A DNA stretch of 64,000 nt from Manduca sexta (GCF_014839805.1 NC_051141.1:15012777-15076776); one strand, 5' to 3'. Shown: positions 49,201 through 59,201, numbered from the stretch's first letter. The notes: generated from the letters alone by a model not told the origin. A program made the numbers and translations.

Positions 49201-52200
49201 ATTCGGCGTAACACACCTTTTGGAAATGATGACTGCGTATATTTATTTATATCTGAAATAAAATTTTCATGTTTGTATTAAAATAAAGAGAAATCGAGGC
49301 TTTTAACCGAACAATCTGGTCTTTCATGACTATTTCTTCCCTTTTAAATGTGTAAAGTAAAAAAGATTCTTACTGAGGTCGTTAAGATTGTGCTATTTGA
49401 ATTGTTTTTGGGTATTTTTCTAATTAAGGGATGCCGTATTTTATGAATAAATAGTATTTCGCGTATTACAGTCGCTTCAGACATTAAATGCATATTCAAT
49501 CCATTTGCAACCACAAAGAATATAAATTATAGTTTATCAACGCGTGAGTTAGTCACTTTGTATTTCCACGTGTCAATTACACATAAACATCGTTATATAT
49601 GTACTACGTACTAGATTTGGCGTTCCAAACATTCATTGTGTGCAACTGAATTGAACTGTAATCCACACACTTAATTACAATCACTACACGGTCATACAAC
49701 GTCGACGGTGTTGGCTTCGATATCGCTCGCAGTTCGGTTATAGCTCTTGGTCATGTAGTAAGCCCGGAAAGGTTGGGCAGTATCTTCGCAGAATTGAGGT
49801 CCATTATTGAGTTTCCACATTCAGAAATTAAAGAGATCTTTCGAGAACGTTCCATCGCCTAACTTTCCATATTCGGGAAGGCGGTATTATCGGCGTGTAT
49901 GAGTGGCCGTAACAAAATTAATAAACATGTTTAAGGTAGCTTGAATACCACTTTACTGTATACCTTCAAAGTAATAGTCAAACAATCAATAAATCTTAGG
50001 GTCACGTTTGAAAAGCTAAGGTAAAGACATATAATGAATATAGCCAAACTTGATATTATGAGGATAACGTTTATGTGACACACTTCTACTGAAATAAAAA
50101 TTAAACCTTTTCATAAATTTTCTTTTTTAATTCCGAAAATAAGTTAGCTTTGTTTTTTTTTTTCAATGTGCACCATATTTCTGCCGCAGCAAAAAATTGT
50201 ATTGGCTAAACAAATAATTAAAGTTTTTTTTTGGCCCTTTTGATATAGATTAATAGAATATATTATTTTACTTTTATTAATACTCAGAGGTTATTTATGA
50301 AAAATATATAATTTCACAATTTTCGTGTTTAAAAAAACCTTTGAATTAGGTATTAATATCAGTCGTGTATGGCGTTGATGTTATAAATTTATTATTTCAC
50401 AAACATATTATTATTTATTTTGTAAAACTATAGACATTTCAACGGAAATATATTTCATTAAAATAGCTAGAAGCAAATCGCAAGCTTTAATGCTACCTAA
50501 TGCTAATGCTAATGCGAAATTAAAACAACTACAGCGGCAAAAATCGGAAGTCAAGTTATAAATGAAATGAATAAGTACCTATCTTACAACTGGGGGATGT
50601 TTATTCTGGGAAGTCTTTCGCGTGGGTGAACTCGTTAGTAAAAACTAATACGTAGTGTTCAAAAAGTATCGCGAATTTTGTGTATTTTCAAAATGTATTT
50701 ATTTATTCGTGAATATCTATTTTGTCCCCTTCAAAGTAATCCCCCTGGGATATTATACACTTGTGCCAACGTTTTTTCCAATCTTCGAAGCACTTCAAAA
50801 AATCATTTTTTTGTATCTTGTTCAGCTTCTCCTTCGATGCCGTCTTTATCTCGTCAATCGTGGCGTAGCGTCGTCCTTCCATGGGCCTCTTCAGTTTCGG
50901 GAACAAGAAAAAGTCACAGGGTGGCTGCGGTATCATTAGTGTGTTGTTTTTGGCCAAGAAGTCGCGTACAAGCAGCGATGTGTGAGGAGGGGCGTTATCG
51001 AAATTGAGCAATTTTGGTACGAATTTTGCGGCGACCCGTCTCATGCCCAAATTATCGATTAAAATCGAATGGCACGAGCCAATCGATTTGCCTAGGTCCT
51101 CGACAATTTTTCTAACGGTGATTCCACGATTGGCCAATACCATTTTCTTCACTTCATCAATTTTTTCGTCTGTTGAAGTGCTCGGGCGTCCTTCACGCAC
51201 TTCGTCGTTCACATCTTCTCGGCCTTCTGAAAACATTTTATACCACCGATAAACGTTGCTTTTGTCCAAAGTAGCTTCTCCGTATGCCACAGTCAACTTT
51301 CGGAATGCATCCGCGCACTTAATTTCGTTTTTCACACAAAATTTGATATAGGTTCTTTTTTCCATATTTTTGAATAGGTAAAAATCGAAGACGAACCAAA
51401 ACACCTGCAAACAAAGCAGCAGTCAACAATTAACTAAACATTCAAAATGGCCGAACTTGTTAGCACTCAGAACAATGACAAGCATAGAAGTAACACTATG
51501 ACATTTGAGTGTACTCTGTCTTAGACAGCAAGAAATTTAATTGTGTTGCGATCCCTTCTGACATCTTATCGATATCGATAGATGCTTTGTGTATCGGCCA
51601 TGGTAAATTCACAGACCTGCTAAAATAAACACTTTTCGGTCAGTCAACTACAAACCATTGCAAATTGCTATTTTAGATAAACGCTAAAAAAAGATATCGA
51701 AAACCCTGATTTGGTATTCAAGTACCAAAAGAAGTCTGGGTATATAAAAGCACTCGGTAAAAAGCTGTTAATTTACAATACACTATAGAACTACCGGCGT
51801 TCTTCGAGCAAAATTTTGTCCAATTTGCATTTGCTATTTACAGCAGTTTCCATGCCTTCCGAAACGTCATTTACTAAACACAAAAATGGTTTGGTTTTTG
51901 TTAAATTAAGAAAATGTTAGAAATTTCGGAAGGTATGGAAACCGCTGTAAGTAACAAACAAGAAATTGGCCGGAATTTCGTCTAGGAGAAAGCCAGTACG
52001 CCTTCTGTTCTTTTCTGACTTTCTTAGGCATTAAAAGATACCCAGGAGGTGGGATTTGACAGAAGCTACTAAAATGGGACAGTAAAATTAAAACAGCGGT
52101 ATCATTCATGTCACATATGTTTGATAACTTATTTCAATGTTAATAAAACTTTGTCGAAATGCTTAGAGCAAACACGGTGCTGTTTTTTCCAATGCCAATT

Positions 52201-55200
52201 GGGACGAGCTGTGGCAACGATCCATTTTTGCCTCATAGCATCATCTGTGGGGAATCTGCAATGAAACACATTGTATGAAACACACTATGAAAATCAGATA
52301 GTTTCCTCGACCCCAGCCTTCGCGCACGGTTTCCAAGTGGCTTTTACCACTACAGCACCTTATATTGAATGTAAAGGCAATTTATGCAAAATAGTAAACT
52401 ACAATATACTAATATCTATGTTATCGACAGAATATGCAGCACAACACTATTGAACACGACTACGTAAATTGGTAAAAATGAAAAATACTTAATAATGACT
52501 GGATCGAATGGCCAACAGCAGATTATAATATGACTACAGCATAAAAAGTATAATTAATAACACTTTTTGCACTTACGTACAGGGTTTAAGCAAATATATT
52601 AGGTTTTTGTTTACTCACCGATGGAAGCTGATGATTTCAGTTTCATTTTCTTTACGAGAAGAATGAGTTTTACACCCCACAATAACGCAGGCCATTGCTT
52701 GTTCCTAGGGCTATTTTTTACTTAAAGAGCACTGTGTATTTATTAAATTAACAACAAAAATATTACTCAACATGTAGCCACTTTTCAAAAGCACGCGCTG
52801 AAGTATAACGTAACTAAATTGTGTGGGCGCGTTTGTAACATTGTTTTGAGATTGGCAAGTTGGAACATTTGACATTTTATTTGCTTTTTAATTCGGTATA
52901 ATAAAGATGACCAAAGGTAACCATTTGATTATTTTAAAGTGTGCGCAAGCCGACCTTAGCAACATAATATTTGTCTCGTTCTTTCCAACGGTTTTGGCCT
53001 ATTTGAAAAAATAGGATAAGTATATGAGGGTAATTTAGATTCCTTCTATGCTTGTTCTTGTTCTGAGTGTCAGCATAAGTGAGAGACATGTGTTACCTAC
53101 ATAACGCCCCAAAAAAAATCGAAATTCGAATATACGTAACCCGCGAAAATTCAAAATTCGCGATACTTTTTAAACAGACCTCGTATGTATTAAAAAACAC
53201 TTATCATGAAATCTCAAAAACTAAAAGTCGTATCTATTAGGCGAAACAAGCACAAGCCGAGGCTTTGTGTTTACCGTATCATGTGTGAATGTACGGAAAG
53301 TTCACAAGCACTGTTGAATAAAATCTTTTATTGTCCACTCGGGATTCGTAATAAATATGGAAATGCAATGGTGAATCCATTGCATTTCCTGAGATATACG
53401 AAACTTTTTTTTATATAATTGAATATTTTACAGTGCATGCGCGATCTGGCGCTACTCAACGCGCGTGTCATTACTCATTACACACGTATACGAACGCACT
53501 ACCGCCCGCGAGCGCGGTGAATATTCCTTTGTGGTTGCCAAAAGCCGGCAGTTGGCAAAGCTCAGTCAAGCGCAAGCGAAGCGCTTAAAGCGGGCTTGTT
53601 CGAGGTTACATTCCGCCTACACTACGCAAATTCATGCTGCCAAGCCTATCTCACTCTAACTAACTACTCACAGCGTGCCAGCCCTGGTCCTCGGGAACTT
53701 TCAACAGACCGGGATGCTGCTCGCGGCCGTGCACACCTTAGCTAACAATATTTGGTACTAGTATCAGAACGAAAGTTATAGGTTACGCATATTGTTGTTT
53801 CTTTTGTTGCCAATATTATATTATTGTTTTATTTTGAAAGTTTATTTTGCAAATTTTTACATATTTCTTAAAAATATCAGTACTTATAAATACATATATA
53901 AATAATCTTTCACCTTCGGATAATGAGGCACCCGAGCCATGGCGCCGGTGGCTTGTCATTCAAAGTGAGGAATCTCCTTACAATATGTATTGTGTCTAGC
54001 AATACTTACTGCCTTCAGCGTCTGGCATCTGATCTCAAGGGCCAATTGAGAGCTTCTAGATATGTTGTCGAGGTTACTTTGGCCAGAAACAATAGGAACA
54101 GTCATTTTAGAGTCCACATCCCACATGTATGTAATCTCGTGTGCCAAGTGAGAATATTTTGATATTTTGCGTTTTTTGGACTTTAATAAGGTTACCGTCA
54201 TGCGGAATGGTGACGTCTGCATATATTAGCCGGCGACGTCAAGAAGTATTGCTTATTGGCAACAATAGTCTTGCCTGTAATAATAGACCGATCCCAGTAC
54301 AGGACAAGACAGGGTAATAGGGTATAGTACGGTAATATACGAGTATGCGTGCAAAGTAGCACTTGAGGACTCGTAACATCATATCGAAGGGCATTCTGCT
54401 GGTGTATGATCTTAGCTACGAGGTTTTGTTTGTGCAAGTACTCGCCGATAGTAAAAAACGAACAACTGAAAATCATATGCCTCATCGATTCACTTGTATG
54501 AGGGCATGCCCGACAGATATCAAACCGTAACGTCCTTCAAGATGATTTTTTATGAACAAACCTGATGATCAATTATTTAGATTAGTAGGTACTGAATACA
54601 GATTTCTAGTGAGCATAACTGTTAATGTACGATTTAAAATGAATACAGTACTCATATTTTTTTTTGTTTCAACCGAAAGCATTCCTCAAACTCAGTGAAA
54701 AGGAAGAGGTATTTGTGTACGAGTGCTTACTCTGTTATGCTGCGCTTATATACTACTCGTGTTTGATTTGCCCTGTATACACTCAAATTAAGGACTGTCA
54801 AATTTTAAATTGGCTGGGCGAATCCTAGGAAAGTGTAAGCATCTGATGAGTTAAGATTTTGGGAAAATTAGTTTATTTCTGGGTATGTATTAGAGACCGT
54901 TCAATGTCGAAATTTGAATCAGTGTGGGTTTGGTCGATGGCTATCGACCTTTGTCTATAAATAGCGCTAATATTACACGTAAAAATTGTTGGTTAAAACC
55001 ATTTTCGTGGAATTTTCATGTTGGAATGTACGAAATTATATGCAAATCATAAAAAAATTCAAACAAGCAAAGTAATGATAACATATTGCATAAAATATAC
55101 ATTGAAGTATATTCTACCGATAGACACGAATGCCCATATAAACTATTTGTTCAAAATCGGGAGATACAACTAAAGTTTGCTGCATCGCTAAAACATCAAT

Positions 55201-58200
55201 CGTCATCTAACCAAACTTTTTTTAAAACATGCGGTGCTTAAACGGTTTAAATACACAAAACAAGTAAAACGTCACATGCACTCTAGATTTTACACCGCAA
55301 GTGACACAGTATTACACATATTAATACTCTGTTTAGATGAGAAATAAGTAAAAAAGATAAAATAAAAAAGTGAAATAAAATGAACACATATGCATTTAAT
55401 TTACCTCAAAATATGTTTACAGAAAACAAATAATTATTAATAACAAGTATATATTTCAAACAAAAATCGTCAAAACTAAAACACAGTTTTACTATATTGT
55501 AATGAAATCTTCTGTTCTCTAATTTGAGGTGAATAAAGGTCAAAGAGAAAAGAATGATCACAATCCGATTACCAGTTTCGGAGATATTTGTGGACAACAT
55601 ACATACCTTGATATATTACATAGCTATGAAAATTTGTATGTTTGGTTGGAACCTCTACAAGATTATAGTATGTAAATATTTTGCAGTTTCGATAATATTA
55701 CATACGTTCGACGACATTACGAATCGAAGTGATAGTTTCCTTTTAAGTCGGTTAAAAATATCGAAATGGTTATACTATTTAATAAAATAAAACCTATTGG
55801 AACACGACATTAAATCTGTTTTCAGTCGCATATTTTACCTACAACCAGTTTCATAATGGAATATCTCTTATGTTTTTAGTCTATAATTGTCAATGGTGTT
55901 GCATAGAAATATAAAACATATTTTTTCTATTGTTATATTACAGGATTTTTACCTATTTATTCATTTAAACAACAAATAATTTGACATCCAGGTTTACATT
56001 TAGACTAGAATAATACTTATAATAATATAAGTGCAGCTTCGTGCATAACTAGAAGTTGTCAATAATGACACCATACTAGTCAGTTTATATGGATTGCAGT
56101 TTAATTTAGTTGAACACAGTGAAAGTTCGGAACGCCAAATCTAGTACGTAGTACATATATATCGATGCATAAATATGACATTTAATTTATGTAATGCATT
56201 TCTAATTGAAATTTACTATAATATAGTATGGCGCAAAAAACTTGGGTACTGAGTTACCTCAGTACCCAAGTATTTTTTCATAATCTGAGTACCTCTAAAA
56301 ATTGGTATCGCATTGAACATCTATATCATGTCTTGGAGCGGTTTATTTTGACATTAACTATAACGGTACATTAAACTGTTTTGGAAAAAGTATGTAATTT
56401 ATATTTTCTATCCATAATAATTGGTATAACAATAAGAGAAAGATATCGTTGCAATAAAATAAGAATCTAATATCCAAGAAGCAAACATTCGACACAATAA
56501 TATTTTAAATTCGTAGCGTGTTGCAGCCCCTACAGCCGAGACTACTTACAGTGCTATAAAAGGGTAGTTTTAAAAAGAATACCAATATACTTATTACTTA
56601 AATAGTTTGTTTACAATGGGGCAGACGAAGTATCCCTTGAAAAAATCTTCTTACCTAATCAGTTGCATTTGTACGTTATTTATATTAGGCTCTAGTTATA
56701 TGTTGTCGACGTATATTGTAAATTATTATTGTTAAAATACTTCATGCAGTTTAAATTGAATACTTATTGCTAGTAGCGTTGTTAGCGTTTTTAGATTTTG
56801 GGCTAGTTGAGCAAACGATATATTTATCAGGCATAATAAATATTAATAACCAATTTTGAAATGTATTTTGATTTTACTACTCATTTAATAAATACGAACC
56901 TGTTGGTGATAAATTTTGATTACTCTGTCTTCAAAATCAGTATGCCTAGTAAAGAAAAATTCCGACGTCTAAGTTTTAAATATTGTGGCAAGATAATGTA
57001 CAAAAGTGTTTAGAACCAAATACAGCTTTTGTATTGAAAATATTGTTTTTTATTGTATTCGTACTCTGGTTCTAATCTCAATTCTGTACCGGTATTGTTT
57101 TAAGATTTTTCTTTGTACATTTCTGAGCGCACTTATTTATTCTGGATAAATAGAGTTTAAGTATTGTTATCAGAGCTGTCTTGTATTTTTGCTGCAGTTA
57201 CAGATATCTCAAAGAAAAAAGAGCGGCATTCGTAGCCGTTTCCGTTAAATCTTAGTGCCTCTTTAACAAAACCTTATATTGACTTAGTCAGAGTTTATTA
57301 TTTAACTATTTTACATTTTTTTTTTAATAAGTTAAATTACCATATAGCTGAATATATTATATAAAAACGAAACGATTTAATTATTCTTATACATACATCT
57401 CTTTTCATTGTGGTGTTGCGAGGTGCACTTTGATATTACGAAAATTTTATTGTTTTGATTTAAAAATCTACTCTTAAGGACTTTCATTACCTAAATTGAA
57501 TACTAGTTTTTAAAACCATAGTTTCTATTCTGGACGAGATACGTGTTTGCATCTGCGGATATTTATTCAGATTCAGCATATCTCCGATTATCGCGTAGTG
57601 TGTAATAAATAATAATTGTCAGCGTAGCGCCTACTAAACCCATACGTTACAGTATTGGCATTATGCTTTATCTTAAATTTTAATCTAACTTATATATTTT
57701 TAAATTGAAACTACTAAACCTTATCCTTTGTTGAATTTACATGATATTCATGGAATATAGATTATTCCGTCAGTTATGACCAAAGATGATGAGTTTTACA
57801 AAACGTTATGTCATAACCATGTTTCAATTAAACTAAGAATTGTCGTCTGTGAATCCGATGTCGTAGCCATTGCGTAGCGTTTTGTTACCTCGCTACGGTG
57901 CTACGGATAAAGTTTCGTAGTCATATTGATAATGACCATTTTGTATCAGGAAATATAAATAATGATAATAAAGTAAATTAATTATTAATTGGAGGTGGTA
58001 AGGATTTTTTTTTATAAGAAATAAACAACGAATAATGTATTATACTTTATCGAGGGTAAAGCATAAAGGACGATGTATAGTTCCAACTAGCCGGGTCCAA
58101 TAATTCAGTTATGGCTGATACTATTACTATGAAACGTGATATTCATATGTATTACCGTTATGATTTCTCCGAAACTCACATGAGTGCATGGCGTCCACTT

Positions 58201-59201
58201 ACGGTATTGTATATGCGATTTTAAATTTCATTAAATTAATTGTGAATAGTGCCTGCCTACAATTTTATGAACATATTTTATTCCTTTGAGCGTTGCAGGA
58301 AGTCGCAGTTTCGTTAGAAATTAGATAGTGTATGCATTATAAATTCCACCTTAAAATATTAAACTTTCTCTTAAGTTGAAATTGTTTAATTAAAAAATAT
58401 GTTTGATATATTTTTACAGTATCTGGAGCTATTATAAACACCCGATAATTAGATGACGAAATACATTAATTTGCTAAAATACTTGCCAGCTATACATTAA
58501 AATTATTAAAATTCGCTATTATTCGCAAAGGGTGCAGCGTTCTGATGAATAAATATAAATAGGTACCTGACAATATTTTATTATAACTGATTGAAAATAA
58601 AACCACTGAATGTGTTGCTAATTTGTTAGTTACTGGACTGAGCATCGGCGGTACTTGATTGCGTAGCGTATGTTCGAGGGCGCGTAATGCCTTCGACAAC
58701 TCGAAAAAGACGCGCGCTTATATACTTATCTCAGAAAGCATCGTCGAGCCACACAATAAAGAAATTTGTTCCGGGACGTGAATACATGAAAACAATTGTA
58801 ATTTTTATATAACATACAGTATTATGCTGGACGTAAAGGCAGCGCGTTACTCGCTAAGTTAAAATGTAATATACAAAGATGTATCCCCGGGATAATTATA
58901 AAGGAAAACATAATTGACAATCAAACAAGATAGCTTCATATAACGGTAGTGAAATCCGTTTGTAATGATAATTTTCTTTTGCAGACCGAGAGACAAGTAC
59001 ATACATTTAATTCGGGACGCACACTACCAGCCGGATAAGCACATAATAAGTTCGACACCGGCGCGTGCCGAGGCCGCCTGTAGCTACGATCTCGATGCCA
59101 CGGACACCGCATGGCTGAAGCTGCTGAATGCGGAGAGGGCGCGGGCGGGCGCCTCGCCTATCACCGAGGACCAACTCGAAAAGGTCATTGAAGAACTTGA
59201 G
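34058..59201 (+). CDS. rno: rhinoceros (JADE-family PHD protein), N-terminal part, runs off window
   Basis: Orthologue of Drosophila Rhinoceros, a nuclear PHD-finger chromatin protein of the JADE family; JADE proteins scaffold HBO1-type histone acetyltransferase complexes, and fly Rno restrains EGFR/Ras signalling in the eye. Exons 34058-34233, 40083-40277 and 58985-59201 join in one frame of 196 codons ending in phase 0. Features in order: basic nuclear-localisation-like N terminus (TKRATGAR, SKRRRM), the JADE N-terminal motif (ELFRKDLISAMKLPDNEPLT, then EYWIITDTWKQDWERGVQVP), and the EPL1-like helical block (CSYDLDATDTAWLKLLN, EDQLEKVIEELE) that precedes the first PHD finger. The PHD exons are not before 64000, so intron 3 exceeds 4.8 kb. 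Confidence 0.88.
34435..35731 (+). mobile_element. maT (DD37D) transposon, full-length, inactive
   Basis: Terminal inverted repeats GTCTGGCCATAAATACTGTTA at the left and TTACAATATTTATGGCAAGAC at the right, with TA flanking both (34433-34434, 35732-35733). Length 1297 bp, the usual size of a maT element. The + strand encodes a transposase split by two frameshifts. It sits in sense orientation within rno intron 1. Confidence 0.88.
34573..35611 (+). pseudogene. maT-type transposase pseudogene, two frameshifts
   Basis: ATG at 34573 opens MVWGDKENRIAVIALHKVGM (helix-turn-helix region), ending early at 34848. The frame resumes as MKIAPRTMSRILKDDLGL at 34845. A missing base around 34838 explains the shift. 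The catalytic core is readable: D1 in KILFTDEKIF, D2 in FQQDSAPGHKA, D3 in DLNPLDYDLWS, with 37 residues between D2 and D3, the DD37D spacing of maT. A second missing base near 35484 causes a stop at 35492. The lost tail (AVKNFPMERVRASIDNWP, then HRLKDCIAANGDHFE) continues in another frame to TAA at 35611. Few other defects, so inactivation is fairly recent. Confidence 0.88.
37978..38412 (+). repeat. RTE-like non-LTR repeat fragment
   Basis: Starts ACTAGCTCTTGCTCGCGGCT, TCGCCCGCGTGAA, and contains TTTTCCCGGGATAGAAATTAG and the tail CAAACAAACAAACAAACTTT, TCAGCTTTATATAATAGTA. This beginning and tail are a very common signature of lepidopteran RTE-derived non-autonomous repeats. No protein frame. 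Confidence 0.65.
40083..40277 (+). CDS. rno: rno coding exon 2
   Basis: Acceptor CAACTATTACAG at 40082 and donor AAGCT|GTGAGT at 40278; phase 2 in and out. It encodes KDLISAMKLPDNEPLTPSEY, then WIITDTWKQDWERGVQVPVN and PDSLPAPKVKIIDNPPPPNF. The DLI.AMKL and W.Q.WE.GVQVPV motifs are shared by all JADE1/2/3 and Rhinoceros proteins (human DLITAMKL ... PWRQEWEKGVQVP). Confidence 0.95.
42271..42474 (-). pseudogene. Unidentified protein-coding remnant
   Basis: On the minus strand a 67-codon frame reads GIGAAVAYFAARLMSDHMRR, then EKNIAYPLLITFFNNRKVDV, NNLTLEEFKKVARYAPCPLG and GSWLNRQ before TAA. It has balanced amphipathic composition unlike chance frames nearby. Upstream is a TGA that could be a decayed CGA, preceded in the same frame by SPGWYRKKPS. 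No splice acceptor is evident, so a retrocopy or a transposable-element protein tail is likelier than a live exon. I do not recognise the family. Confidence 0.4.
45500..46170 (+). repeat. GC-rich LINE-like repeat, 3' portion
   Basis: GC-rich block in AT-rich intron, with GGTAACCGTGCCTTACGGCC, CGCACCGAAGAACGCTGTCG, AACGACAGCATGAGGCCTAC and ATTAGTCGCCTTTTACGACA then GGCAGGGGATACCGTGGTGG. The last phrase is a frequent 3' motif of lepidopteran non-LTR elements. The part at 45912-46020 is shared with 5821-5940. Overlapping open frames (45479-45787, 45642-45908, 46010-46249) show no reverse transcriptase motif. Confidence 0.55.
49588..49668 (+). repeat. About 80-bp repeat, inverted partner at 56.1 kb (left)
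   Basis: TATATATGTACTACGTACTA, then GATTTGGCGTTCC, CATTGTGTGCAACTGAATTG and AACTGTAATCCA. The same series occurs in reverse complement at 56085-56168 with about 80% identity. The pair could be terminal inverted repeats of a 6.6-kb element or two independent copies of a short repeat. Confidence 0.6.
49669..50650. other. rno intron 2, nothing recognised
   Basis: Slightly GC-richer at 49690-49910, otherwise AT-rich; no exon or repeat terminus supported. Confidence 0.4.
50703..51365 (-). pseudogene. mariner transposase, internally deleted but still open (220 aa)
   Basis: Starts MEKRTYIKFCVKNEIKCADA, continues WYKMFSEGREDVNDEVREGR (linker between the two DNA-binding helix-turn-helix units), VRKIVEDLGKSIGSCHSIL and RRVAAKFVPKLLNF. 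It then jumps directly to DNAPPHTSLLVRDFL (second catalytic Asp) and CDFFLFPKLKRPMEG (third Asp). The segment with the first catalytic Asp is lost, and a further seven residues around the usual SPDLAP are missing, so the D2-D3 gap is 27 instead of 34. Both deletions keep frame; normal length is about 345 aa. The tail (EDWKKRWHKCIISQGDYFEG) is intact. It cannot catalyse transposition but retains the DNA-binding half. Confidence 0.88.
51830..51958. repeat. 35-bp-arm hairpin within the THAP insertion
   Basis: TTTACAGCAGTTTCCATGCC, TTCCGAAA (from 51830) pairs with TTTCGGAAGGTATGGAAACC, GCTGTAAGTAA (to 51958). About 31 of 35 positions match, around a 59-base loop. It may mark the end of a further nested element or a subterminal repeat. 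Confidence 0.7.
52129..52255 (-). pseudogene. THAP domain, second exon (truncated)
   Basis: Acceptor TTTCATTGCAG on the minus strand, entering in phase 2 as exon 52619-52695 requires. It encodes FPTDDAMRQKWIVATARPNW, then HWKKQHRVCSKHFDK, followed by LLTLK and TAA. It supplies the invariant FP, W and C-x2-H of the THAP C2CH zinc finger. The frame stops before the AVPTIF-like box that completes the domain. Downstream on the same strand another frame (51906-52109: SHFSSFCQIPPPGYLLMPKK) may be the displaced continuation. Confidence 0.75.
52619..52695 (-). pseudogene. THAP domain, first exon
   Basis: ATG at 52695 (minus) encodes MACVIVGCKTHSSRKENETE, then IISFHR, ending at donor CATCG|GTGAGT in phase 2. 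C-x4-C at residues 3 and 8 plus the exon B C-x2-H (46 residues later) complete the C2CH pattern of THAP fingers. THAP domains bind DNA and occur in P-element transposases and in host THAP genes. The spliced product would be only 67 residues, so this is a truncated or decayed gene. Confidence 0.78.
53945..54530 (-). pseudogene. Non-LTR retrotransposon ORF, C-terminal remnant
   Basis: On the minus strand, YWDRSIITGKTIVANKQYFL then, after frameshifts, KISKYSHLAHEITYMWDVDS and KMTVPIVSG. The pattern (W...I.TGKTI.ANKPD, KYL.LAHEI..MW.VDS..IVPIV) is the C-terminal part of many insect LINE ORF2 proteins downstream of the reverse transcriptase. Several stops and shifts break it. The reverse transcriptase domain itself is absent from the window. 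Confidence 0.65.
56085..56168 (-). repeat. About 80-bp repeat, inverted partner of 49.6 kb (right)
   Basis: GGATTGCAGTTTAATTTAGT, TGAACACAGTGAAAGTTCGG, AACGCCAAATCTAGTACGTA and GTACATATATA match 49588-49668 in reverse complement. It contains the palindrome TAGTACGTAGTA-like core. The mariner/THAP nest and LINE remnant lie between the two copies. Confidence 0.6.
56169..58984 (+). other. rno intron 2, distal part
   Basis: AT-rich, with one perfect hairpin at 56241-56270. No exon or repeat terminus otherwise supported. The GC-richer patch at about 58630-58730 has no open frame of interest. Confidence 0.5.
56241..56270. repeat. Perfect 13-bp-arm hairpin
   Basis: CTTGGGTACTGAG and CTCAGTACCCAAG are exact reverse complements around TTAC. 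Preceded by AAAAAA and followed by TATTTTTT, so pairing may extend with a bulge. No repeat copy was spotted elsewhere in the window. Confidence 0.8.
58985..59201 (+). CDS. rno: rno coding exon 3
   Basis: Acceptor TTTTCTTTTGCAG at 58984 and donor CTTGAG|GTGAGT at 59202; in phase 2, out phase 0. It encodes PRDKYIHLIRDAHYQPDKHI, then ISSTPARAEAACSYDLDATD, TAWLKLLNAERARAGASPIT and EDQLEKVIEELE. YDLD..D.AWL...N.E and the final ERV.EELE-like motif match the segment just before the first PHD finger in JADE proteins (human YDLNDMDAAWLEL ... MERVLEEFE). The next exon, expected to begin the PHD region, is beyond 64000. Confidence 0.95.

Larger units (their letters stand above)
40278..49587 (+). other. 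rno intron 2, first half
   Basis: AT-rich intron. Supported contents are a coding remnant on the minus strand (42271-42474) and a LINE-like block (45500-46170). A GC-richer patch at about 43990-44560, and another at 48560-48860 with GCTAGATGGCGCTAATCCGC, look repeat-derived but were not identified. Confidence 0.5.
51464..53069. mobile_element. 1.6-kb insertion with TIR-like ends, carrying THAP exons
   Basis: Left CACTCAGAACAATGACAAGC, ATAGAAG is answered on the right by CTTCTATGCTTGTTCTTGTT, CTGAGTG, an inverted pair of about 27 bp with three mismatches. It lies in the 5' region of the mariner at 50651-53183. Inside are two exons of a THAP-domain protein (minus strand) and a 35-bp-arm hairpin. 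No clear target-site duplication is visible. It could be a P-superfamily (THAP-bearing) element derivative or another transposon with captured sequence. Confidence 0.6.
50651..53183 (-). mobile_element. mariner (irritans-like) element split by a nested insertion
   Basis: The left end (CGTAGTGTTCAAAAAGTATC, GCGAATTTTG) and right end (CAAAATTCGCGATACTTTTT, AAACAGACCTCG) are inverted copies of the usual mariner terminus, each flanked by TA (50649-50650, 53184-53185). The span is 2533 bp. Removing the nested 1606-bp insertion (51464-53069) leaves 927 bp, which is a 1.3-kb mariner less its internal deletion. The transposase remnant reads on the minus strand. Confidence 0.85.

Noticed and set aside
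53431..53730. GC-rich stretch after the mariner as a possible exon or CpG promoter
   Set aside because: One 64-residue frame only, no splice signals of quality, no homology; left unassigned.
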